Assembly (NCBI RefSeq): GCF_020400825.1
Contig: NZ_JAINVH010000052.1
Location: 1-36,266, forward strand
DNA: 36,266 bases
Reading direction: 5' to 3'
From: Streptomyces sp. HPF1205
GTDB lineage: Bacteria; Actinomycetota; Actinomycetes; Streptomycetales; Streptomycetaceae
Of this stretch, positions 24,261-32,396 are shown piece after piece; positions within the stretch are counted from its first letter, which is position 1, and every line of letters starts with the position of its first letter. The notes beneath the pieces were generated by a model. That model ran no database searches. It was given only the letters and a program-made list of their open reading frames with translations, and was not told where the DNA came from. The translations under genes were made by a program, and so were the position numbers.

Positions 24261-25133
24261 TCAGGACTCCGGTCCACGCGCCTCGGCAGGGGGCGGACGG
24301 TCCTCCGAGGCGGCCAGGGACCCGAGGAGGGCCAGGCGTTCGGCGGAGACGGTGCCGGGTTCCGCGTGGTGGACGACCAGCAGGAGGCCGTCGGCACCGA
24401 CCACGGCGTACTTCTCCCGTCGCAGGTCGAGGTCGCCGATCCGCGGGTGGTGGATGACACCGGTGTCGCTGCCGCCGCGGCGTACGTCGTGGCGTGCCCA
24501 GAGCCGGCGGAACCGCTCGCTCTTGAGGGACAGCTCGCCGACGAGTGCCTGGAAGCGGGGGTCCTCGGGGTCCGTGCCCGCCTCGGCGCGAAGCTGGGCG
24601 ACGACGCTCGCGGTGTTCTGCTCCCAGTCGGGATGGTAGGTCGCCGCCCGGGGGTCGGTGAACAGCGCGATCAGCCGGTTCGTGCCGGGCGCCATCAGCG
24701 GCGACAGGGCCACCGCCAGCCGGTTCGCGGCCAGGACGTCGCGGTACCGGTTGACGACGAAGGCGGGCACGTCGAGCGTGTCGAGCAGGATCAGCGTGCC
24801 GGACGGCACCCGCTCGGGGCGCCGCGCGGTACGGCGCCGGGGACGGGGCCGGGCCAGTTCCGTCATGTAGGCGGTGGACTCGGCGTCGAGCCTGAGGACG
24901 CCGGCGAGGGCTTCGAGTACCTGGACCGACGGGTTGCGGTCGCGGCCCTGCTCCAGCCGCAGGTAGTACTCGGCGCTGATGCCGGCCAGCATCGCGACCT
25001 CCTCGCGCCGCAGACCGGGCACGCGCCGCAGACCGCGCACCGGTATCCCCGCGTCCTCGGGCCGGACCAGCTCACGTCTGGCCCGCAGGAACGCGCCGAG
25101 ATCGCTGCCGCCACCGCCGGGTCCCGCTGCCAT
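24261..25133 (-). CDS. XRE regulator with MmyB-type ligand-binding domain
   Basis: 290 residues. Seen: N-terminal HTH (about 10-80) with LGAFLRARRELVRPEDAGI, RRVPGLRREEVAMLAGISAEYYLRLEQGRDRNPS, the exact pattern of the MmyB-like group, then a basic linker RPRPRRRTARRPERV and the ligand-binding PAS-like domain (about 105-275) with RDVLAANRLAVALSP, NRLIALFTDPRA and LWARHDVR. The ATG at 25133 has only GGTGGCGGT upstream. MmyB-type regulators are very often divergent from an oxidoreductase they repress; here the divergent gene is an SDR starting at 25303. The ligand is unknown. Confidence 0.93.
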   Translation of the reverse strand: MAAGPGGGGSDLGAFLRARRELVRPEDAGIPVRGLRRVPGLRREEVAMLAGISAEYYLRLEQGRDRNPSVQVLEALAGVLRLDAESTAYMTELARPRPRRRTARRPERVPSGTLILLDTLDVPAFVVNRYRDVLAANRLAVALSPLMAPGTNRLIALFTDPRAATYHPDWEQNTASVVAQLRAEAGTDPEDPRFQALVGELSLKSERFRRLWARHDVRRGGSDTGVIHHPRIGDLDLRREKYAVVGADGLLLVVHHAEPGTVSAERLALLGSLAASEDRPPPAEARGPES

Positions 25134-25302
25134 ACCGCCACCGTAAGTGCTCCGCGGGCCGGACGGCGTTCGCGTGGGTGTCCCTGCCACTACCGGTGAC
25201 AGCGGGGATCTGCCACGCGGCACGTGGCCGGCCGACCGTGGAAGGGCTGAGGCAACGACCACGATCGAGCACGGTCGAGCATGATCGAGAAGGCAGGACA
25301 CC

Positions 25303-26136
25303 ATGCCCCAGGACACCTGGTTCATCACCGGCATCAGCAGCGGCTTCGGCCGCGCGCTCACCGAGCAGCTCCTCGCCGCCGGCCACCGCGTCGCCGGCAC
25401 CGTCCGCGGGCCCGGCTCGGCCGCCGACCTCGCCGCCGGATACGGCGACCGCCTGTGGGTGGCCGAGCTGGACGTCACCGACACTCCGAGGGTGCGTGAG
25501 GTCGTCGACGGCGCGTTCGCGGCCCTGGGCCGGGTCGACGTGGTCGTCAACAACGCGGGGTACGGGCTCTTCGGCGCGGCCGAGGAACTCACGGACGACC
25601 AGATCGACCGCGTCCTGGCCACCAACCTCACCGGGTCGATCCAGGTCGCCCGTGCGGCCCTTCCCCACCTGCGGGCGCAGGGCGGGGGACGGATCATCCA
25701 GATCTCCAGTTACGGCGGCCAGGCCACCAACCCCGGCGCCTCGCTCTACCACGCCGGGAAGTGGGGCATCGAGGGCTTCATGGACGCCCTCGCCAAGGAG
25801 GTCGCCCCGTTCGGGATCGAGGTCACCATCGTCGAGCCCGGCGGAGCCCGTACCGAGTTCCGCTTCGGCAGCCTCCAAACCGCGACCCCGATGCCGGAGT
25901 ACGACGGCACGCCGGCCGCGATGACCCGCGGCGCCGGCGACCGCGGCCGCCCCTCGCTCGGCGACCCGGCCAAGATGGCCGCCCGCATCATCGAGAGCGC
26001 CTCCCGTACTCCCGCGCCGCTCCGGCTCGTCCTGGGCAGCGATTCCCACCGGTTCCTCACCACGGCCCTGCGCGAGCGCCTCGCCGAGATCGAGCCCCAG
26101 GCCGGGACCGCCGCCTCCACCGACTGGACCGCCTGA
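25303..26136 (+). CDS. Classical SDR oxidoreductase, MmyB-controlled
   Basis: 277 residues. Seen: TGISSGFGRAL cofactor loop (9-19), LDVTD (about 65), NNAGYGLFG (85-93), catalytic Ser in QISSYGG, YHAGK (Tyr and Lys; His replaces the frequent Ser), and the PGGARTEF segment, then a C-terminal substrate part. The ATG at 25303 follows GAAGGCAGGA. The divergent partner at 25133 is an MmyB-type regulator, and the 169-base gap between them should contain the operator. Likely NADP(H)-dependent; substrate unknown. Confidence 0.94.
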   Translation: MPQDTWFITGISSGFGRALTEQLLAAGHRVAGTVRGPGSAADLAAGYGDRLWVAELDVTDTPRVREVVDGAFAALGRVDVVVNNAGYGLFGAAEELTDDQIDRVLATNLTGSIQVARAALPHLRAQGGGRIIQISSYGGQATNPGASLYHAGKWGIEGFMDALAKEVAPFGIEVTIVEPGGARTEFRFGSLQTATPMPEYDGTPAAMTRGAGDRGRPSLGDPAKMAARIIESASRTPAPLRLVLGSDSHRFLTTALRERLAEIEPQAGTAASTDWTA

Positions 26137-26207
26137 GGACCGGACGCCCCCGCGGCCCGGCGAAACCTCGTGGACATGGCGGTCGCGGCGCCCGGACAAT
26201 CCCCGCC

Positions 26208-27365
26208 ATGACGACGCCTGCGCAGCTTCCCGTGCTGTGGATCTGCGGTCCTTCGGGGGTCGGCAAGAGCACGGTCGGATGGGAGTTCCACCGGCGGCTC
26301 GCGCGGGCCGGGATCGCGAGCGGCTTCGTCGACATCGACCAGCTCGGGATCTGCTACCCCGAGCCCGCCGCCGATCCGGGCAGGCACCGCATGCAGGCGG
26401 ACAACCTCGGCGCGATGGTGGCGGGGTTCTCGGACGCGGGGGCGCGCTGCCTGGTCGTCACCGGGGTGGTCGACGCCGGCCGCGGCGTGTACGCGGACCG
26501 GATGCCGGGGGTCGCGCTCATGGTCTGCCGGCTGCGGGCCGACCCGGAGACGGTCGGCCTGCGCTTCCTCGGCAGGGGAAGCCCGGCCGGGCTGGTCGAG
26601 GAGGTGCTGCGGGACGCCGCGGCGCTCGACACGAGCGACTTCGCCGATACCTGCGTCGACACCGAGGGACTGCCGGTCGCCGAAGTGGTGCGCCTGGTGG
26701 GGGAACGCACGGGCGGCTGGCCCGGACCGGGCGGACTGCGGCCCGTACGCCTGCCGTCGCCTGCCGCACCCGTACCCGCCCCCGTACCCCCTCCCGCCCA
26801 CCCGGTCCTGTGGGTGTGCGGCGCGACGGGGGTGGGCAAGTCGGCGGTCGGGTTCGAGGTGTACCAGCGGCTGCTGGGGGACGGGGAGACCGCCGCGTAC
26901 GTGGACGTCGAGCAGCTCGGCCTCTGCGATCCGGCGCCGGCGGGTGATCCGGGAAGGCACCGGCTCAGGGCGCGCGGGCTGGCGGCGCTGTGGGCGACGT
27001 ACCACCGGGCGGCCGGGGCGCGGCGGCTGGTCGTCACCGGGCCCCTGGAGGACGAGGGTGACCTGTCCGCGTACGCCGAGGCGCTGCCCGGCGCCCGGTT
27101 CACGGTGTGCCGCCTGCACGCCGGGCCGCGGGAGCTGGCCGCGAGGATCGCGCGGCGCGGGCGGGGCGAGGGATGGAACCAGCCGGGCGATCCGCTGCGG
27201 GGGCGGCCCGCCGCCCGGCTGCGGGAGATCGCCGGCCGGGCCGCGGCGTCGGCCGCCGCGATGGAGGCGGCGGACCTCGGCGACCTGCGCGTCGACACCG
27301 ACGGCCGTACCGTCGCCGAGGCCGCGGACGCGGTCCTGGCGGGAGCGGGTGCGCGGATTCCGTGA
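26208..27365 (+). CDS. Two fused P-loop kinase-like domains
   Basis: 385 residues made of two copies of the same domain. Copy 1 (about 7-170): VLWICGPSGVGKST (Walker A at 14-22), FVDIDQLGICYPEPAADPGRHRMQADNL, CLVVTGVVDAG. Copy 2 (about 198-380): VLWVCGATGVGKSA (205-213), YVDVEQLGLCDPAPAGDPGRHRLRARGL, RLVVTGPLEDEG. A Pro-rich linker (about 180-196) joins them. The small-kinase pattern (Walker A, then Val-Asp-x-x-Gln-Leu-Gly) resembles adenylylsulfate- or shikimate-kinase-like proteins, but the substrate cannot be told. The ATG at 26208 is the family-consistent start though no ribosome site is obvious. Convergent with the HipA-like gene. Confidence 0.9.
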   Translation: MTTPAQLPVLWICGPSGVGKSTVGWEFHRRLARAGIASGFVDIDQLGICYPEPAADPGRHRMQADNLGAMVAGFSDAGARCLVVTGVVDAGRGVYADRMPGVALMVCRLRADPETVGLRFLGRGSPAGLVEEVLRDAAALDTSDFADTCVDTEGLPVAEVVRLVGERTGGWPGPGGLRPVRLPSPAAPVPAPVPPPAHPVLWVCGATGVGKSAVGFEVYQRLLGDGETAAYVDVEQLGLCDPAPAGDPGRHRLRARGLAALWATYHRAAGARRLVVTGPLEDEGDLSAYAEALPGARFTVCRLHAGPRELAARIARRGRGEGWNQPGDPLRGRPAARLREIAGRAAASAAAMEAADLGDLRVDTDGRTVAEAADAVLAGAGARIP

Positions 27366-27387
27366 GCGAGCGAGGCCCCGGCGCCCC

Positions 27388-27409
27388 GCCCCGGCTTCGT
27401 ACCGGGGGC
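27388..27409. terminator. Possible terminator between convergent genes
   Basis: CCCCGG-CTTCGTA-CCGGGG (27389-27407) lies between the stop codons of the P-loop gene and the HipA-like gene and could serve either. Confidence 0.45.
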
Positions 27410-27442
27410 TGCGCGCACCCCTGCTGAACCGTCACGGATACG

Positions 27443-28720
27443 TCAGGCTTCGGCGAGGAGCCGCTTCGACGACGTGTCGATCCAATCGGTGATCTTCGCC
27501 CGCAGAAGCGGGTTACCGGCCACGTAGTGCTCGTACGCGGGCCACTCGGCTCGCACTCGCTGAACGGTGTCGGTCGACACGGCGCGAAGATGCGCTCCTG
27601 ACGGACCGAACCGGCGGTCCAGAGCCGCTTCCAACCGGTCGAAGACCGTCAGCCGCACTCGTTCGAAGACCTTGCTTCCTCCGAGCTTGAGGCCGAGGTC
27701 CTCGGGCTCGTCCCTGGGCGCGTACGGAACGGTGGAGACCAGGTCGTACACGGGAGAGAGAGCAGGGGTGCGGTGGTCGCGGTAGATGAGCGACCAGTTC
27801 TTGAGGTGGGCGTCTCCGTTGCCCACGGCCACGGAGAAGGCGATGCGGCGCGCCGCCTCACGCAGGGAAGCCAGGTCGTGGCCTCGATAGGCGATGGCGG
27901 CCACGGTCTCGAAGGAAGAGTTGTACTTGTCCTGGGGGTACTTGTCCCGGACCTGCGCGAAGTCCTCGATGTGCACGGAAGCGCGAGCCGGATCGGAGGA
28001 TCGGTCGAAGCGGCGGACGGCGTACGCCCACTCCTCCGCGCCGGGCCACATCCGGTCGGGCAGTCGGTCGTCGAGCTCGTCCCGGTGGACGAGCCGCACG
28101 TCCGGCACATCGAGACCGGCCGCCTTGGCCAGGGACATGATCGCGAACTCGTTGCGCGGTACGTCCTGATGACGGTAGTCGGGGAACTTGACCAGCCAGT
28201 CCCCGTGCTCGCCCGCGGCGGGAACCGTGAGCCGGTCCCCGCGGGCGAGCATCGAGAACTTCAAGGCGACACCGGCGAGTGAGAATCGCCAAGGCGACTC
28301 GGCTGCTCGCAGATGCCCCCCGCCAAGGTGCGAGCCGGTGCCCGTGCCGGCGTCCTCCGGCCATGCCCAGCCGTCGTCGGGCCCGTCCGCCGGCAGCACC
28401 TGCACGGCTCCCGGCAGGTCGTGTCCGACCTGTGCGAGCAGTTCCATCTCCCGGTCGAGGGACACGCCCCGGTCGTCGGCGATCCACTCCCGCAGCGGCC
28501 CTTCGGGCAGGAGGTTGGAGAACCAGCGAGGAAGCCGGAGGGCGGAGGCGTACGGGGCTCGCAGATTCTCTTCGAAACGCAGGCCGAGCACGGGACGCCG
28601 GGGACTGTCGATGTAGGACTCGTTCAGGACGAACCGGGTGTGGTCGCCCTTCTGGCACAACGTACCGATCCGGCGGCCGTACAGCAGCACGGCGTAGTAC
28701 TTCTCCGGTACTGGGTTCAT
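27443..28720 (-). CDS. HipA-like serine/threonine kinase without a HipB partner
   Basis: 425 residues, HipA toxin family. Seen: HipA N-terminal region (about 1-110, LPRWFSNLLPEGPLREWI); FSLAGVALKF (146-155), matching HipA's SxAGaQxK loop with Ser147 at the autophosphorylation site but Gln replaced by Leu; LVKFP with Lys178 for ATP; catalytic loop GNGDAHLKNWS with Asp303; metal motif PVYDL with Asp326. All kinase residues are present, so it is probably active. HipA proteins phosphorylate targets such as aminoacyl-tRNA synthetases and are normally held by the HTH antitoxin HipB encoded just upstream. Here that place is taken by a DUF262 gene, 72 nt upstream on the same strand. ATG at 28720 follows AGAGGA. 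G+C is clearly below the surroundings. Confidence 0.92.
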   Translation of the reverse strand: MNPVPEKYYAVLLYGRRIGTLCQKGDHTRFVLNESYIDSPRRPVLGLRFEENLRAPYASALRLPRWFSNLLPEGPLREWIADDRGVSLDREMELLAQVGHDLPGAVQVLPADGPDDGWAWPEDAGTGTGSHLGGGHLRAAESPWRFSLAGVALKFSMLARGDRLTVPAAGEHGDWLVKFPDYRHQDVPRNEFAIMSLAKAAGLDVPDVRLVHRDELDDRLPDRMWPGAEEWAYAVRRFDRSSDPARASVHIEDFAQVRDKYPQDKYNSSFETVAAIAYRGHDLASLREAARRIAFSVAVGNGDAHLKNWSLIYRDHRTPALSPVYDLVSTVPYAPRDEPEDLGLKLGGSKVFERVRLTVFDRLEAALDRRFGPSGAHLRAVSTDTVQRVRAEWPAYEHYVAGNPLLRAKITDWIDTSSKRLLAEA

Positions 28721-28792
28721 GCGCCGCGTCCTCTTCCTCGATGGTCGGTGCCCGACTTCGGCGTCGTCGTACTCGGCAGCGGCGCAGACGGC

Positions 28793-30538
28793 TCAGAACA
28801 GCTGGCCGCCCTCCGGCCGCACCGGTTCATCGAGTTCGTCGGGTCCGTCGAGTTCGTCCAGAGCGTCGAAGTCCAGAGAGTCCAACGACGGGGTGTCCTC
28901 GAAGTCCCACTCGGCCATGCGATCAAGGAAATCGGACAGCTGCTGCCTGATCCTCTCCTGGCGCAACGTGAGGAAACCCTCCCTGTCGCCCTGCGCCAAC
29001 GCTCTGGACGCCTCTGCGTCCATGACGTGAGAGCCGAGTACGGCGTCCCACGTACGCTCGTCGAGATGGGCCGGACGATGTGCCAGCAACGTGGCGGCTT
29101 CGGAGACCGGCTCCTCGGCGCCCGGCAGCAGCAGGCGGTTCGCCGCGTAGAGGGTCTGCTGAGCGGTCAGCCCGCGGGGGAAGACGACCTGCGCGACCGT
29201 GGCGGCCGTCTTCTGGTCGGCGAGCAGGGTGGACAAGTCCTGTGTGTCGAAGGCCTGTCCGGTGATCAGGGAACGGGGGCGCAACGACCACCACGAACTG
29301 AGGATGATCTTGGCAGCGGCCTCATTGGTACGGAACCGCTCGATCGTCGGCAAGGAACGAGGCGCGTCCGACATGGCGTCCACCAGTCCCTGGATGGAGC
29401 CGTGCTCGTCCCCCTTGCGGATGCGGGCGCACAGGACGCGGGAGACCTGGGTGAAGCTGCCCTTGAACACCGCGGGGCCGGACACGGCCACACGCCAGTA
29501 GAGGCGACGGAGCAGCCGCAGCGTGTTGGGCTCGGGGGCGGGGAAGTGCGCGAAGAAGCGGGTCATGACGACCAGCAGTGCCCGGTACACGAGGAACGCG
29601 ATGTGCGGCACGCCGGCCTGGGACTGCAGGAAGCCGATGGCGCGCACCAGAGCCTCTTCGCCCTCGGTGTAGGCCGTGTACTGATCCTCGGACTCGAACT
29701 CGGGAGCGGTGCGGCGGCCTGTGGAGGTGAACTCGTTGCGGATGTCCCGAGAGGGGTCCGGGCCCCGACGAGCCAGGATCGAGGCGAGGACGGTGTCCGT
29801 GTCGATGACGCCGAACCCGGTCCGGGCGGCGACCCGGTCGGCGATGCGGGACAGGTTGAGCCGCTCCGCCGCGCCCTCCTCGGGACCCGCGTACAGGGCG
29901 GAAAAGATCTCTGCCCTGTTGAGGCGCTTCCCGTAGTTGTTCATACGGTCGAAGATGTCGGTAAGAACGTCGAGGTCGTCCTGACGCACCAGGTAGGCGG
30001 GCACTTTGTACTGGCGCAGGGCCGTGGCCACCCGGTCGGCCTCGTCGAACAGCTCCGCCACGACCTCGCCCTCGGTGCGGAACCAGCCGAGCAGTCTTTT
30101 CAGGTCGAAGAGAACGGGCAGCGCGATGTGCTCGGGCTCCCGCACCTTCGGCTGCGAGATGAAACGCTTCTCGGCGAGGTCGTAGTACACCGAGAACGGC
30201 TCGTGCAGGTGTCCCTGGGGATGCAGGGCGTTGGCCAGGCTGGTGACGCGCTGCTGGCCGTCGACCACCCAGAACGCTTCGGCCGACTCCGGCGCCGCGA
30301 TCCGCAACTGGCCGAGGCGGAGAGTCCGGGCGGGCGTGCGGCGCACCCACAGCAGGAGGTTGCCGATCGGGTAGCCCTTGACGATGCTGTCGAACAGGCG
30401 GAGCACATCCGTCGTGGTCCAGCGGAAATCGCGCTGGAAGTGCGGCACGTGGACCTTGCCGTTCCACGCCTGGGCCACCAGGTCTCCCAGCTCGTACGTG
30501 GTGGCGCTCGGCTGAGTCTCCAGCCCTGTCGTGTTCAT
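28793..30538 (-). CDS. DUF262 (GmrS/ParB-like) protein with acidic tail
   Basis: 581 residues. Seen: DUF262 core with VPHFQRDFRW (31-40) and the nucleotide-hydrolysis motif VVDGQQRVTSL (91-101), the family's DGQQR; a long helical remainder; near the end GSHVMDAEASRALAQGDREGFLTLRQERI, which recalls the C-terminal segment of other DUF262 proteins; and a very acidic tail (EDTPSLDSLDFDALDELDGP). I see no HNH (DUF1524) nuclease motif. DUF262 proteins include GmrSD, SspE and BrxU anti-phage effectors that sense modified DNA with nucleotide hydrolysis. ATG at 30538 follows GGAAGG; TTGACC at 30617-30612 (minus) may be its -35. It is the first gene of a two-gene unit with the HipA-like kinase. Confidence 0.92.
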   Translation of the reverse strand: MNTTGLETQPSATTYELGDLVAQAWNGKVHVPHFQRDFRWTTTDVLRLFDSIVKGYPIGNLLLWVRRTPARTLRLGQLRIAAPESAEAFWVVDGQQRVTSLANALHPQGHLHEPFSVYYDLAEKRFISQPKVREPEHIALPVLFDLKRLLGWFRTEGEVVAELFDEADRVATALRQYKVPAYLVRQDDLDVLTDIFDRMNNYGKRLNRAEIFSALYAGPEEGAAERLNLSRIADRVAARTGFGVIDTDTVLASILARRGPDPSRDIRNEFTSTGRRTAPEFESEDQYTAYTEGEEALVRAIGFLQSQAGVPHIAFLVYRALLVVMTRFFAHFPAPEPNTLRLLRRLYWRVAVSGPAVFKGSFTQVSRVLCARIRKGDEHGSIQGLVDAMSDAPRSLPTIERFRTNEAAAKIILSSWWSLRPRSLITGQAFDTQDLSTLLADQKTAATVAQVVFPRGLTAQQTLYAANRLLLPGAEEPVSEAATLLAHRPAHLDERTWDAVLGSHVMDAEASRALAQGDREGFLTLRQERIRQQLSDFLDRMAEWDFEDTPSLDSLDFDALDELDGPDELDEPVRPEGGQLF

Positions 30539-30718
30539 GCTCGGAGCCTTCCGCTCGGCCTCTGACCAGTGTCCCGTGACGTTCGGTGATCGGCAACGCG
30601 TTTCCGTCACCGGTCAAGCGGCCGAGCCACTGTTCGGTCACCAGCGTATGCGGCCGTGTGCTTTCCCCTGCATGGACGAGGTGGACACGGAACCGGGGGC
30701 GAGGGCGCCGACGCACCG

Positions 30719-32113
30719 CTACAGGGTGGGGTCCTGGTCGGGGGGATTGCGGTGGATGCGGGCGGCGAGGACGGCGACGTCGTCCTCGGCGTGCTGGGCG
30801 TCGAGGTGGTCCAGGATGAAGTCGAGGGTGTCGCGGGCGGCGGCGCCGGGCGGCAGCGCCAGGCCCGCCAGGCGGGCGAGCGAGACGTCGATGTCCTCGC
30901 GGCGGCGCTCGACCAGGCCGTCGGTGAACATCACCAGCGTCTCGCCGGGTGCCAGGGCGCACGTCGTCGCCTCGTAGCCGCCGATGCCGGTGCCCAGCGG
31001 CGGGCCGACCGGCAGTTCCAGCAGCCTGCCCCTGCCGTCGGGGCCGAACACCACAGGCGGCAGGTGCCCGGCGCTGACCAGCGACACGGCGCCGCGGGCC
31101 GGATCGACCCGGGCGAGCAGGCAGGTCGCGGGCCGCCTCTTGCCGTCGTCGGCGGCGGCCGCGTCGAGCCGGCGCAGCACCCGGTGCGGCGGCAGGTCCG
31201 TGGAGGCCACGTAACGCAGCAGGGAGCGGTACGCGCTCATGTCCACGGCCGCGTCCAGGCCGTGGCCCATCACGTCGCCCATGACCAGCAGGGTCCGCCC
31301 GAAGTGCAGCCGTACCGTCTCCACCCAGTCGCCGCCCACCAGGTCCCCGCCCGCCTGGGCGCCGCCGGCGGGCAGGTAGTGGGTGGCGATGTCGAGGTTG
31401 GCGTGCGGGCGGCCGGGCTCGGCCAGCAGCGCCCGCTGGAGGTTCGCCGCGGCCGCGCGCACGGCCTCGTGCCGCCGGGCGTGCCCGAGGTGGACGGCGG
31501 CGAGCTGAGCGGCGTACCGCAGCACGTCCGCCTCCTCCGCGGTGAAGGCGCCGCCGGTCCGGACCGCGATCAGCTCCCCGTACCGCCTGCCGCGGGCGGT
31601 CAGGGGAACGGCGGCCGAGCACATGTCCCGCGGGGCGTGGGGCGGCAGCAGCTCGGGCCGCCCGGCCGTGGCGGCGCGCAGGAGGGGGCCGCCACGGCCG
31701 GCGGCCGGTGCTCCCGGTCGATCCGGTGATCCCGGTCGATCCGGCGGGTCCGGCGGGTGCGGCGGGTCCGGCGGGTTCGTTACGTCCGGTACGGCGGCCA
31801 GGTCCGGCACGTCCGCTACGGCGGCCACGTCCGGCACGTCCTCGGGGAGCAGTTCGACGGCCGCGGCCTCGCACACCCGGTGCCGCACCAGGAAGGCGGC
31901 CAGCTCCCGGCAGGTCGTGGCGCCGTCCAGGCAGGTCCCGATGGTCTCAGCCGCGTCGTACCGGACCGCGTCGTACCGGACCGCGGCGGCGGTCCCGGCG
32001 GCATCGGCGGCGTCGGCGCGGAGCCCGGCCTCACCCGAGGCCGCGGATCCGGCCCCGGAGACCCCGGAGGCCGGTACCGCCACCTCCGCGGCACCCTCGC
32101 CGAACCCCTTCAA
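30719..32113 (-). CDS. PP2C/SpoIIE-type phosphatase with GAF-like N-domain
   Basis: 464 residues from a TTG at 32113, which has a perfect GGAGGT 6 nt upstream; other starts lack one. Seen: Ala-rich N-terminus with RYDAV repeated, a GAF-like sensor (about 55-215) interrupted by a Pro/Asp-rich insert (110-136), then the SpoIIE phosphatase domain (about 225-460) with GGDWVE (260-265), MGDVMGHGLDAA (278-289), SAGHLPPVVF, MFTDGLVERR and DDVAVLAARI: the metal-binding Asp residues are complete. Such proteins dephosphorylate anti-sigma-factor antagonists in partner-switching pathways. It is divergent from a larger PAS-GAF-PP2C-HATPase protein, and the two may act on the same or competing pathways. 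Confidence 0.92.
   Translation of the reverse strand: MKGFGEGAAEVAVPASGVSGAGSAASGEAGLRADAADAAGTAAAVRYDAVRYDAAETIGTCLDGATTCRELAAFLVRHRVCEAAAVELLPEDVPDVAAVADVPDLAAVPDVTNPPDPPHPPDPPDRPGSPDRPGAPAAGRGGPLLRAATAGRPELLPPHAPRDMCSAAVPLTARGRRYGELIAVRTGGAFTAEEADVLRYAAQLAAVHLGHARRHEAVRAAAANLQRALLAEPGRPHANLDIATHYLPAGGAQAGGDLVGGDWVETVRLHFGRTLLVMGDVMGHGLDAAVDMSAYRSLLRYVASTDLPPHRVLRRLDAAAADDGKRRPATCLLARVDPARGAVSLVSAGHLPPVVFGPDGRGRLLELPVGPPLGTGIGGYEATTCALAPGETLVMFTDGLVERRREDIDVSLARLAGLALPPGAAARDTLDFILDHLDAQHAEDDVAVLAARIHRNPPDQDPTL
31951..31980 (-). repeat. 15-nt tandem repeat in the PP2C gene
   Basis: CCGCGTCGTACCGGA twice head to tail (plus-strand reading), giving the duplicated VRYDA-VRYDA in the N-terminus of the phosphatase. 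Confidence 0.9.
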
Positions 32114-32239
32114 CCCGTTACCTCCGGCTCGCTTCCCGTCGAGCAGCCCATCCACCTGCCCGCGAATGACGACCGCCACCCCATGAAGAGGCACCGAGGC
32201 GAAGTTCAGGTGAACGAATGATGTCGTATCCGGACATCT

Positions 32240-32335
32240 CACCCGTGTCATCCGCTCCCGGCGCCGGGATGACGCGGGTGGCGGCCGGTTGTCGGAACCG
32301 GCACCCGGGCCCGGTCGTCGGCCCGGGTGCCGGTT
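32240..32335. repeat. Two strong hairpins between divergent phosphatase genes
   Basis: First: CACCCGTGTCATCC (32240-32253) with GGATGACGCGGGTG (32267-32280), 13 of 14 pairs; its loop overlaps the perfect palindrome TCCCGGCGCCGGGA (32256-32269). Second: AACCGGCACCCGGGCC (32296-32311) with GGCCCGGGTGCCGGTT (32320-32335), 16 perfect pairs, 8-nt loop. A weaker dyad ATGTC-N7-GACAT is at 32221-32237. They lie within the control region, upstream of both start codons. Confidence 0.85.
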
Positions 32336-32396
32336 GCTCGTCGGCCGCTCGTCGGCCCGGTTGCCGGGCGACCCGTTCCGCAGGAGTGTGGAACAC

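Noticed and set aside
28793..30538. HNH nuclease (DUF1524) domain in the DUF262 protein
   Set aside because: No His-Asn-His-like pattern is visible in the C-terminal half, so I do not call it a nuclease.
28721..30718. A HipB-type antitoxin gene near the HipA-like gene
   Set aside because: I looked at both strands between the two genes and upstream of the DUF262 gene and found no small HTH protein with a start and ribosome site.
29322..31874. Long minus-strand frame overlapping DUF262 and PP2C genes
   Set aside because: It is out of frame with both recognised proteins and Arg/Pro-rich throughout, typical of a shadow frame.
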